From positions 1 through 64,000 of the forward strand of contig NZ_PCOT01000004.1 in the NCBI RefSeq assembly GCF_002979415.1: a DNA stretch of 64,000 bases, given 5' to 3'. This document shows positions 33,987 through 41,909 of this stretch, one piece after another. The notes below the pieces were generated by a model, which was not told the origin of the DNA, ran no database searches, and saw nothing but the letters and a program-made list of their open reading frames with translations. A program made the translations under genes and the position numbers. The stretch comes from Microbacterium sp. MYb72. GTDB taxonomy: Bacteria > Actinomycetota > Actinomycetes > Actinomycetales > Microbacteriaceae. Position 1 is the first letter of the stretch. Every line of letters starts with the position of its first letter.

Positions 33987-33992
33987 GGGACG

Positions 33993-33998
33993 ACTCTA
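33993..33998 (-). promoter_or_regulatory. -10 box of two-component operon
   Basis: TAGAGT on the minus strand, six bases before ATG 33986. Confidence 0.45.
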
Positions 33999-34011
33999 CG
34001 CACCGCGCCCC

Positions 34012-34761
34012 TCACGCGGATGCCGCGAACGCCTCTGCGCGCGCCGCCCCGAGACGTGCTCCGTCGTGGGCGCCTTTCCCGTCCCGACTCGCAGAGGCCG
34101 AGAGGAGGCTCCGCTGCGTGTGCGCCGTCGAGACCCCGAGGATCATGAGCCACCCCATCCCGACCGTGGTCGCGACGAGCTCCAGCATGCTGCCGATGTC
34201 GGTGCGGTACTGCAGGAGGGAGAGGATCCCACCCGCCGCGGCGATGAGAGCGGTGGCGATCCCCGACCCCAGCGAGAGCGCGCGCAGCACCGGCCGGCCC
34301 TGCACGAACGACGCCTGGAGCATCGCCACCGCGGCCAGGGCGAAGGCGAGCACCGCGACGCTGGTGTGGATCAGGTCCTGCCAGGTGAACGTGGGCCCGA
34401 CGGGCAGCGGGCATCCCGAGGTGCAGGGCACCTGAGAGGCCACGAGGAACAGCGACGAGGACAGTGCGACGGAGAGCGACGGCGTGCCGATGCTCAGGAT
34501 CGGAACAGCCGCGCGGAGGCCGCGGGCCGCCCACGCGACGGAGAATCCTCCCGCGACGAGCAGCAGCAGCGCCATCTCGAACCACCCCGCCGTCGGCTCG
34601 CCGTCGGCCCCCAGACCGCTCACGTACAGCGTGCGGTCGGTGCTCAGTCGCGCGATCCAGATGATCGTCAGGGCGATGCCGACCAGGACGCTTCCCGTGA
34701 GTGCGGCGACGACTCTGAGGGGGACTCCTGGTGCGGTGGGGCTGTGAGGATTCGTGGGCAT
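34012..34761 (-). CDS. DUF998 membrane protein
   Basis: 249 aa with about six membrane segments, DUF998 type. A CTSGC pair sits in the loop after TM3, probably outside. Start ATG 34761 (MPTNPHS) is supported by a -10 box six bases upstream; a longer frame would run through the upstream hairpin. It precedes the two-component operon on the same strand, with 25 bp between its stop and the kinase start. Function unknown. Confidence 0.75.
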   Translation of the reverse strand: MPTNPHSPTAPGVPLRVVAALTGSVLVGIALTIIWIARLSTDRTLYVSGLGADGEPTAGWFEMALLLLVAGGFSVAWAARGLRAAVPILSIGTPSLSVALSSSLFLVASQVPCTSGCPLPVGPTFTWQDLIHTSVAVLAFALAAVAMLQASFVQGRPVLRALSLGSGIATALIAAAGGILSLLQYRTDIGSMLELVATTVGMGWLMILGVSTAHTQRSLLSASASRDGKGAHDGARLGAARAEAFAASA

Positions 34762-34767
34762 GAATCG

Positions 34768-34773
34768 ACCGTA
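34768..34773 (-). promoter_or_regulatory. -10 box of DUF998 gene
   Basis: TACGGT on the minus strand, six bases before ATG 34761; leaderless type. Confidence 0.4.
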
Positions 34774-34812
34774 GATTTCGGGGTCGACCCGCCGCGTCGC
34801 CCCGGAGTGCCC

Positions 34813-34856
34813 CTTCGTGGACGGTGTCGTACCTGGGTACGACACCGTCCACGAAG
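34813..34856 (-). terminator. perfect 21-bp hairpin after the beta-propeller gene
   Basis: Two 21-bp arms (34813-34833 and 34836-34856, beginning CTTCGTGGACGG) pair without a mismatch around a two-base loop TG. It begins five bases past the stop of the minus-strand gene at 34862. No T-tract. It most likely isolates that gene from the DUF998 promoter downstream. Confidence 0.7.
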
Positions 34857-34861
34857 CCGCG

Positions 34862-36157
34862 TCATCCGAACGAGATCACCCACCACGGCACCGACCCGAC
34901 CTCGATGCGGCGCAGGGATCCGTCGGCGTCGAGCACGCGGAGGGTGTCGGGCTGCCAGGCGTCCGGATCAGCCGCGATGACCGCCGTCGTCCCCGACGGA
35001 CCGGCGATCGCCCTCATCGCGTCGGCCCCCATCTCGACCGTGTCGACGAGCTCCCCCGTGGCGACGGACACGCTGCTCAGCAGCATCCGCTCGGCGTTGA
35101 CCGACTCGCGGTGCTGCACGAGCACGTATCCCGAGGCGAACCCCGCGGGCGACGAGAGCGCACCGCCCGCTGATGCCTGCGCGCTCGCGGCCTCGAGCAG
35201 AGCCTCGATGTCGTCCTGGTCGATGTCGCTGAAGTCGCCCTCAAGGAACTGCCCGGTCGGGAGCATAACCCCGAGTCGGGTCTGCGCGCCTGTGAGCGGG
35301 ATGATCTCGGCGTCGACGAGTTCCGTGCGGCGGATGAGTGCACCGTCCGGCGACGTGATCACCAGGGCGTCCCGACTCACGGCCTCGGCCACCGTCTCGA
35401 TCTCCACGGTCGTGCCGTCCGTCGCCGTCGCCGTGTCGACGAGCCTGGTGAGGGCGGCGGTGTCCAGGAAGGCCGAGGCGCTGAGCGTGCCCTGCCAGCG
35501 CCTCGCGACGGATGCCTCCGCCGGGGATGCCGCGAGGGCGCCGACGGGGATCTGCACGACCGCGCCGGTTCCGGTGAGCGCCACGACCGCGTTCGTCTCG
35601 ACGTCGTAGCCGTACGCGGATGCCGAGAACACCGCATCCGCCCCGATGCCGTCGATGCCGTGCCCCTCGGCGCGGATCGCACCGGTCGCGGCATCCAGGA
35701 TCACGAGTCCCTCATCGGTGGCGACGTAGACGAGCGACGAGTCGCCGGCGAGCGCCGCGGCCTCGCTGCCGAGTTCCTCGTTCAGGCGCTGGTCCCAGAG
35801 CGTCACGCCGTCGGACAGCCGGATCGCCGCCGCGCGGGTCTGGAACATCGGCTCGCCGATACCGGGACGCGAGTCGTCGGCGTAGACGACGAGCGCCACG
35901 TCCTGCTCGTCGATGCTGATCGCCGCGGCGCCGGGGAGGATCTCCACCTCGCGCGACGACGGGCTGAACAGCGCCGTCGCGATGAAGATCAGCCCGCCGA
36001 TGAGCACGGGCGCGAGGAGGAAGCCGAGGAAGCGGAGCCGGAGGCGGCGGCGCACCCGCTTCGGATCGTGGGACCTCGGCGGCGGCACCGCCGAGGAACC
36101 CAGCGGGACGACCGTGCTGCCGTTGAGCACATACCCTCGCGACTCGTTCGTGTTCAT
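34862..36157 (-). CDS. membrane-anchored PQQ-like beta-propeller protein
   Basis: 431 aa. A cytoplasmic tail of about 40 residues ends in a basic stretch (KRVRRRLRLRF), then one membrane segment (LGFLLAPVLIGGLIFIATALF, residues about 42-62), then an outside domain with repeated strands such as AIRLSDGVTLWDQRL, GLVILDAATGAIRAEG and LRVLDADGSLRRIEV, typical of PQQ/WD-like propellers (PA2928-like). It is divergent from the CHAT operon with 81 bp between starts and may be its sensor. Function unknown. Confidence 0.7.
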   Translation of the reverse strand: MNTNESRGYVLNGSTVVPLGSSAVPPPRSHDPKRVRRRLRLRFLGFLLAPVLIGGLIFIATALFSPSSREVEILPGAAAISIDEQDVALVVYADDSRPGIGEPMFQTRAAAIRLSDGVTLWDQRLNEELGSEAAALAGDSSLVYVATDEGLVILDAATGAIRAEGHGIDGIGADAVFSASAYGYDVETNAVVALTGTGAVVQIPVGALAASPAEASVARRWQGTLSASAFLDTAALTRLVDTATATDGTTVEIETVAEAVSRDALVITSPDGALIRRTELVDAEIIPLTGAQTRLGVMLPTGQFLEGDFSDIDQDDIEALLEAASAQASAGGALSSPAGFASGYVLVQHRESVNAERMLLSSVSVATGELVDTVEMGADAMRAIAGPSGTTAVIAADPDAWQPDTLRVLDADGSLRRIEVGSVPWWVISFG

Positions 36158-36225
36158 GCCGTCAGGATGCCCGTCGCCCTCGGTCTCCCGATCACGGGTT
36201 TCGACGCGCCGTCGTGTCGGCTCTA

Positions 36226-36231
36226 TAGGCT
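36226..36231 (+). promoter_or_regulatory. -10 box of the CHAT operon
   Basis: TAGGCT ends seven bases before ATG 36239, within CTATAGGCT; TTTCGA at 36199 could serve as a -35. No ribosome site, so the first gene is probably translated from a leaderless mRNA. Confidence 0.45.
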
Positions 36232-36238
36232 GGCGGTC

Positions 36239-37570
36239 ATGAGCGCGCCCCTGAAGCTCTCCCCCTCGGCCCCCGCTGCGGAGTCCGCAGAGGGACGGCG
36301 CCCGCGCGCGCTCGTGATCGCCGAGGCGTGGCGGGAGCTCGGTCCGGGTGTGGCTGCGCTGAGCAACGGCTCGGGGCGTCCGCTCGCCCGCACGTTGAAG
36401 CTGATCCTCGATCCGCTGGTGATCCGCCCGGTGCAGAATCCCGGACTCGCCGGGGGGACTCTGACGTCGGATGCCGCGGCCGAGCTGCACGACCGCATCC
36501 GGGCCGCCGGCGGCGATCTGACCGCTGCGGCAGCCTGGTTCCTGGAGCTGAAGGCCGCTCGGCGACGACTGCGGATCACCGACGGCAACCCGCAGGAGAA
36601 GTACTTCCAGCGCTGCTTCGAGCTGGCCCGCACCTCGGGGCCGCCGTCGGCCGATGCGGATGCCGTCGCCGCAGAGGTCGTGACGGAGATCGCCGAGGCC
36701 TCGGGCGACTCGCTGCTCGCTCAGGTGCGGGAGCTGCTCAGAGACGAGACGGCTGCGACGCGTCTCGGCGAGGAGCTCGGCGACGCATGGGCACGCCGCC
36801 CCGGCCCCGGACCCGCAGCGGCGTCGGCGTCGGAATCGGCGGAGACGGTGGCCGCCGCCCTCGACGCCTGCCCGACCGGGGACGGGTCGGCGCCCCTCTC
36901 CCTTCTCGTGGACGGCTCCGCGGGCTCCACGGCGGGCGCTCGGCTCGCCGACGACGGAGCCGCGCAGCAGCTCGGGCTGACCCGGCATCCGCTCCCTCCC
37001 GCACCCCGGCTCGGTGAGACGGCGTCCAAGCGCGACCTGCCGCTGCCCTTCGACCGCTCGATCTTCGAGCGCCTCTTCGCCGCGCTCTCGGGCGGCGCGC
37101 GCGTGGATCTCGGCATCGACGCGGAGGAGCTGATCGTCGCGGAGATCGTCCGCTCGACGAGCGCCTGGCAGCTCGGGGAGGAGGACAGCAGGGTCGCCAT
37201 GCTTCTCGGCGCCGAGGCGAGCACCGCCCTCGACGCGGGACGCGGCGCGCAGCCGACCGCGGCCCACCGTCTGCTCGCGGCGCGCTGGCACCGCGAGGCC
37301 TACGTGCGCCGGGCACTGCGGCTCCCCGAGGGGACGAGCGGAGTGCCGGCATCCGTCGTCGACGACATCCGCACCGTGCGGCGCGGATACCTGCGGCGGC
37401 TGTGGGTGCGTCTGCACGGCAGGGAGCTGCGCGAGCAGCCCCTCGATCCGCGGGACGTGTGGGATCTCCTCGACGGCGTGCTGCGCTCGGTCGTGATGGA
37501 TCAGCGCCAGCGGTTGAAGACGATGATGGTCCGCGGCGCGGACGAGCGGGAAGCGACGGAGGCGGCATGA
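36239..37570 (+). CDS. CHAT-operon protein 1, unknown helical protein
   Basis: 443 aa, soluble and largely alpha-helical. Residues 1-170 and 270-443 look folded; residues about 175-255 are Ala/Ser/Pro/Gly-rich and probably a linker. Notable conserved-looking stretches are NPQEKYFQRCFELAR and PFDRSIFERLFAALSGG. It is the first gene of a four-gene operon in which every junction is an ATGA or GTGA overlap, so fixed stoichiometry is likely. I recognise no domain. It may be a substrate, adaptor or sensor for the protease encoded last. Confidence 0.7.
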   Translation: MSAPLKLSPSAPAAESAEGRRPRALVIAEAWRELGPGVAALSNGSGRPLARTLKLILDPLVIRPVQNPGLAGGTLTSDAAAELHDRIRAAGGDLTAAAAWFLELKAARRRLRITDGNPQEKYFQRCFELARTSGPPSADADAVAAEVVTEIAEASGDSLLAQVRELLRDETAATRLGEELGDAWARRPGPGPAAASASESAETVAAALDACPTGDGSAPLSLLVDGSAGSTAGARLADDGAAQQLGLTRHPLPPAPRLGETASKRDLPLPFDRSIFERLFAALSGGARVDLGIDAEELIVAEIVRSTSAWQLGEEDSRVAMLLGAEASTALDAGRGAQPTAAHRLLAARWHREAYVRRALRLPEGTSGVPASVVDDIRTVRRGYLRRLWVRLHGRELREQPLDPRDVWDLLDGVLRSVVMDQRQRLKTMMVRGADEREATEAA

Positions 37571-38655
37571 CCCTGCGGATAAGGGTGCAGGGCGATCTCG
37601 CGCACCTCTCCTCGGCCGACGGAGCGTTCGATCGGGTGCCCTGTCTCACCGCGGTGGTCGAGGTCAGGGGCGGGCTGCTGCACGGGGACCCGACCGGGCC
37701 TGCCTCCCTTCCGGATGCCGACATCGACGACGTCGACGCGGCGAGCGCCTGGCTCGCAGACGTGTACGGGCCGGAGACAGCGGATGCCGTCATCCGCGGC
37801 GTCCACGGTGCGACCCGCGTCGAACCGGGCGATCAGACGGTCATCGACGCCGTGCTCCGTCTCGTTCGCCTCTCCTGGACGAAGGCGTGGTGGCCGGCCG
37901 GATCTCGGGTGCCCGCCGTCGACCCGGTGCTGCTCGCCGCCGAGATCGCGCTCGTCTCGCACGCCGTGGAGCACCTCCTCGACGACGACCTGGCGACCGA
38001 GAGGGCCCTCGCCGACGCCGCCGGCATCGCATCCGCCCTGACCGCGCTCCCTCCGGCGCTCACCGCGGAGGGGGAACGGCTCCTCTCCGCGCTGACGGCG
38101 CTGTCCGAGGACTACGGCGTGGCCCTCGATCCGGCAGAGACCGCTGCGGCGGACGCCACGCAGGTCCGTCAGGAGTGGGCGCTCGCCGCGGGTGGAGCGC
38201 GGGATGCGTCCGACGGCATCGAGGTCGCCTCCCGTTCGGCCTCCGTGCGGTGGGGCGACGTGCCCGCGCAGACGGTCGACGCGGAGGCCGAGGCGCGGTG
38301 GACGCTGCGGCAGAGCGCCGGTGTCGTGACGCTGCGGGTGGAGGTGCCCGCCGTCGACGCCCCGTCCTCCGGCCGCACGCTCGCCGCGCGCTTCGGACCG
38401 GCGGAGCTCGGCGTCGACGTCGCCCTCCGCCGCGACGGGGCGCTCTTCCGCGGCCAGGCGGAGGTTCCGGCATCCGCTCTCTTCCTCCCCGCAGGCGAAC
38501 GGCTGCTCTGGGTGCGGGACCCCGTACTGAGTCCCGCTGACGCCGATGCTCCTGACTCGGCGGCGGACCGCGAACGGGTGCTCTCCTTCGCGGCCACGCG
38601 GATGCTCTCCCCCGACGCCTCCCTCGCCGAACGGGCCGCGGGGTCGAGCCGATGA
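37567..38655 (+). CDS. CHAT-operon protein 2, unknown
   Basis: 362 aa, soluble. The N-terminal 80 residues form short strands (MTLRIRVQGDLAHL, CLTAVVEVRGGLL), the middle is helical, and residues about 230-320 are again beta-rich (EARWTLRQSAGVVTLRVEVP), with a final helical tail. The layout suggests a helical core between two beta domains. ATG 37567 overlaps the previous stop. No family recognised; always read together with its three partners. Confidence 0.68.
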   Translation: MTLRIRVQGDLAHLSSADGAFDRVPCLTAVVEVRGGLLHGDPTGPASLPDADIDDVDAASAWLADVYGPETADAVIRGVHGATRVEPGDQTVIDAVLRLVRLSWTKAWWPAGSRVPAVDPVLLAAEIALVSHAVEHLLDDDLATERALADAAGIASALTALPPALTAEGERLLSALTALSEDYGVALDPAETAAADATQVRQEWALAAGGARDASDGIEVASRSASVRWGDVPAQTVDAEAEARWTLRQSAGVVTLRVEVPAVDAPSSGRTLAARFGPAELGVDVALRRDGALFRGQAEVPASALFLPAGERLLWVRDPVLSPADADAPDSAADRERVLSFAATRMLSPDASLAERAAGSSR

Positions 38656-40283
38656 CCTCCCCCGAGGAGCGCCCGCCGAGCGCCGTGCTCGGCCGCATCC
38701 CGGCGACTCCTCGGTGGAAGCCGGGACGCGACAGGAACAACGAGGCGGCGATGATGCTGCACGAGGGGCGCGTGGACGAGGCCGCGGTCGCGCTGCGCGA
38801 GGTGGTGGCCCTCACCCGCGTGGCCGATGTCGACGGTGAGGGCCTGGACATGCGCGCCAGGGCGCTGCTGAACCTCGCGGCGGCGCACGAGTTCCGCGGC
38901 GATCTGGCCGAGGCGCTGCGCACGGCCGACGAGGGCCTGGCCGCGGCATCCGATGCGCTCGGCCTGATCGGAGACGAACGCGCGACGCGCACCGTGCTGA
39001 TCAACGGCATGCTGTCGAGGGCGCAGACCCTCACGCAGCTGGACCGTCTCGACGACGCCCTCTCCGGCATCGCGGAGGCCGAGGCCCAGCTGGACGCGGA
39101 CGACCTCGATCAGCGCGAGCTCCTCGCGTTCTCCGTGCACAACGCGCGCACTGTGGTGCTGATCACCGCCGGCCGTCTGCAGGAGGCGCAGGACGAGGCC
39201 CAGCGCGCCCTGTCCGTCGCTCTGGGCGTCGGCCCCGAGCTCTCCGGACACGCGTACGCGAACCTCGGCGTGATCGCTCAGCGCACCGGCGACGACACCG
39301 CCGCACGGGAGTATCTGCAGCTCGCGCATCAGGCCCAGGAACTCTCCGGCGACGCGACGAGCCGCCAGCACGCCGTCGAGAACCTCGCTCGCGTGGCGAT
39401 GCAGGAGGGACGACTCCGTGAGGCGGAGGAGGGCTTCCGTCAGGCCACCGAGCTCGCCGGACGGATCGGCCTCACGACACGGCTGGCCGCCAGCAGGACG
39501 GGACTCGCCGCTGTGCTGCTGCAGTCGGGGCGGACGGGGGCGGCCGCCAAGGCGCTGCGCGTGCTGCTCGATGAGCTCGACCGGGATGCCGCCGTGCACG
39601 AGCGGCTGGAGGCCTACTCGTTCCTCGGCGACGCGGAGTCGGCACGCAATCGGTATCCGGCGGCCGACGACGCCTACCGCGCCGCACGGGAGCTCGCGCG
39701 ATCACCCCACGATCGCGGCAGGATCGACCTGCGACGCGCCGAGATGCACGCCGAGTGGGCGGCGATGTCGATCACCCCGCGCTCTCGTCTCGCCCGGCTG
39801 GAGAAGGCGCGCGACCTCGCGATCCCCGTCCTTCTGCTCACGGAGGCGCTGCGCGACGGGTTCGCACCCGGTGGCACCAGGGAGCGCTGGAGCCTGCAGG
39901 TCGCCGCGCCCGCACGCGAGCTGGCGTTCCGCCTGGCCCGCACGCTCGGCGACTCCGCGCTGCTGTTCGAGCTCGTCGAGAACGCGGCTGCGTCCGTGAC
40001 GCTGCAGGCGGATGCCGCGGTCGAGATCACCGCGCCCGTCCCCTTCGAGCGACCGCGGGCCTCCGCCGTCGAGTGGGAGCGCGACGAGCGGGAGCGCGAC
40101 GAGCTCCCTGCGGCCGCTGCGGGCCTGCTCGGCGGAGAGGGCACGGCATCCTTCCGCTTCGCGCCGCCGCCGCGGGTCATCGCCGTACCCGGCGCCGCGC
40201 CGGTGCTCGACACGTGGATCCGGAAGGCGGAGGCCGAGTACGGCGTCCCGCTGCGCTCGGAGGCTGTGGTGCCGGCGTGGTGA
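38652..40283 (+). CDS. CHAT-operon protein 3, TPR-repeat protein
   Basis: 543 aa made of tandem helical hairpins with TPR pattern, for example RALLNLAAAHEFRGDLAEALRT, YANLGVIAQRTGDDTAAREYL and ENLARVAMQEGRLREAEEGF (residues about 60-330). The last 200 residues are less regular and end in a Pro-rich stretch. TPR proteins next to CHAT proteases usually hold the activating signal or substrate. ATGA overlaps on both sides couple it to its neighbours. Confidence 0.82.
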   Translation: MTSPEERPPSAVLGRIPATPRWKPGRDRNNEAAMMLHEGRVDEAAVALREVVALTRVADVDGEGLDMRARALLNLAAAHEFRGDLAEALRTADEGLAAASDALGLIGDERATRTVLINGMLSRAQTLTQLDRLDDALSGIAEAEAQLDADDLDQRELLAFSVHNARTVVLITAGRLQEAQDEAQRALSVALGVGPELSGHAYANLGVIAQRTGDDTAAREYLQLAHQAQELSGDATSRQHAVENLARVAMQEGRLREAEEGFRQATELAGRIGLTTRLAASRTGLAAVLLQSGRTGAAAKALRVLLDELDRDAAVHERLEAYSFLGDAESARNRYPAADDAYRAARELARSPHDRGRIDLRRAEMHAEWAAMSITPRSRLARLEKARDLAIPVLLLTEALRDGFAPGGTRERWSLQVAAPARELAFRLARTLGDSALLFELVENAAASVTLQADAAVEITAPVPFERPRASAVEWERDERERDELPAAAAGLLGGEGTASFRFAPPPRVIAVPGAAPVLDTWIRKAEAEYGVPLRSEAVVPAW

Positions 40284-41611
40284 GCAACTGGAGACAGCTC
40301 CCCGACCTCGGCGCCCCACTGCCCCTCGCCCGCACCGAGGGCGCCGCCGTGCTCCTCGATCTGCCAGACGGCGAGCGGCCGACGGCCCGTCTGCGCTTCG
40401 TCGACGGCGACGATCTGTTCGTGAGCTGGGTGTGGGAGCACCAGCGCAGCTCGCCCCGGATGACCCTCATCGCCCGGGATCTCGTCGCGCCGGTGCTCGA
40501 CCGCCTCGCGCGGGCCCTGCCCTCCCCCCTGCCGGGAGAGAGCGGGGTCGATGCGCTGACCAGAGCACTCACCCACGGCGACCTCCTGGACCCGGAGCGC
40601 GAGCAGGAGCTCGCCGGGATGCTCACCGCCGCGCTGATCCCGCAGTGGCTGGGCGCCGAGCTCGACGCCCTCGAAGAGGCCGGACTGCGCCCTCACCTGC
40701 GGATCCAGCTGTCTCCCTCCACCGCGCAGCTGCCGTGGGAGCTGCTGAGCACCTCCGGTCGTGAACGCGGCGTCGACATGGCCGATGCGTCCGTCCTGCT
40801 GCCCGCCACGCTGCGCAACGATCCGTCCAGATCGGTGTCGCCCTGGTCGCCCTCCTCCCCCGTCGCGGCGGTGCTGGATCCGGTGGTCCCCGGCTTCTCC
40901 GACACGAGCGAGCTGGGGAGCGTGCTCGGCCCCGTCTCGCCCGACTCCCCGCTGGCGCTGGCCATCGACGCGCTCGGACGGCGACGGATGCCGCAGGGAG
41001 ACGCGTTCCGCCGCGCGGACATCGACCGAATCGCGTTGGCGAATGCCCTCGACGGGGCAGGACGGCTTCTCTACGTCGGGCACGTCACCGCGTCGACGCA
41101 CGCGCTCGACGCCCGCCTCCACCTGTCCGACGGCGCAGACGCCCCCGGTGACACCCCGCCGATCGGGGCGCATCGGCCCTACTCCGCCGCCGAGATCGCC
41201 CTGGGCGGCGCAGGGCTCCCGCCGTTGACCGCGCCGAACCGCGTGGCACTCATCGCGTGCGACTCCGGCACCGACCTGCGCTTCGCCGAGCCGACCGGTC
41301 TCGTGGCCGCGTTCCTGCACCGCGGCGCGGAGTACGTGACCGCGACCCGGTGGACCCTGCCCACCGAGGCGGGTCTGCGCCGTCTCGTCCCCGCTCTCGG
41401 CGACCGTGCGGAGGGGATGCTGACCGACGCGGTCATCGCCGTGAACGCCGCGCACGAGTCGCACGACCCGGTCGGCTCCCTGGCTGCCTGGCAGCGGGAG
41501 CAGCGCATGCGGTGGACCTCCACCGGAGACCCGCGTCACTCCCCGATCATGTGGGGCGCCTTCGCGACCGCCTGGGCCCCGGCGCCGGTACAGGCGCCGT
41601 CGCGAGTCTGA
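40280..41611 (+). CDS. CHAT-operon protein 4, CHAT caspase-like protease
   Basis: 443 aa from GTG 40280, overlapping the TPR stop (GTGA). The C-terminal half is a CHAT domain: H268 in LLYVGHVTAST and C327 in VALIACDSGTD are placed as the catalytic dyad of clan CD peptidases, and SPIMWGAFATAW is the typical last strand. The N-terminal 150 residues form a separate module with SPSTAQLPWELLST, usual before CHAT. With the dyad intact, an active cysteine protease is likely. Target unknown. Confidence 0.85.
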   Translation: MSNWRQLPDLGAPLPLARTEGAAVLLDLPDGERPTARLRFVDGDDLFVSWVWEHQRSSPRMTLIARDLVAPVLDRLARALPSPLPGESGVDALTRALTHGDLLDPEREQELAGMLTAALIPQWLGAELDALEEAGLRPHLRIQLSPSTAQLPWELLSTSGRERGVDMADASVLLPATLRNDPSRSVSPWSPSSPVAAVLDPVVPGFSDTSELGSVLGPVSPDSPLALAIDALGRRRMPQGDAFRRADIDRIALANALDGAGRLLYVGHVTASTHALDARLHLSDGADAPGDTPPIGAHRPYSAAEIALGGAGLPPLTAPNRVALIACDSGTDLRFAEPTGLVAAFLHRGAEYVTATRWTLPTEAGLRRLVPALGDRAEGMLTDAVIAVNAAHESHDPVGSLAAWQREQRMRWTSTGDPRHSPIMWGAFATAWAPAPVQAPSRV

Positions 41612-41682
41612 CGGATCGGCGCAGAGGGCGTCCCGCCGACATCAGCACGAGCATCCGTCATGAACGACGACGCAAGGGCAGT

Positions 41683-41871
41683 ATGGGACCCATGAACCCT
41701 CTCGTGCGCCCCCGGGACGACCGCATGCTCGCCGGCGTCTGCGCCGCCCTCGCCATGCGCTTCGGGGTGAAGGCGTCCACCGTCCGCGTGCTCAGTGTGC
41801 TGCTGGTGCTGTTCGCAGGTCTGTCGCTGTGGGCGTACGTGCTGCTCTGGATCGTCATCCCGAACGAGTGA
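41683..41871 (+). CDS. small PspC-domain membrane protein
   Basis: 62 aa consisting of little more than one PspC domain: RPRDDRMLAGVCAALAMRFGV followed by one membrane segment ending in LLWIVIPNE. ATG 41683 has AAGGG at the right distance; ATG 41692 is an alternative three codons later. PspC proteins relate to envelope stress. It lies between the CHAT operon and lhr and may be read on its own. Confidence 0.78.
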   Translation: MGPMNPLVRPRDDRMLAGVCAALAMRFGVKASTVRVLSVLLVLFAGLSLWAYVLLWIVIPNE

Positions 41872-41909
41872 CCGGAGCCCATGTCCGTCCCCTCGGCGAT
41901 GATGGAGGG

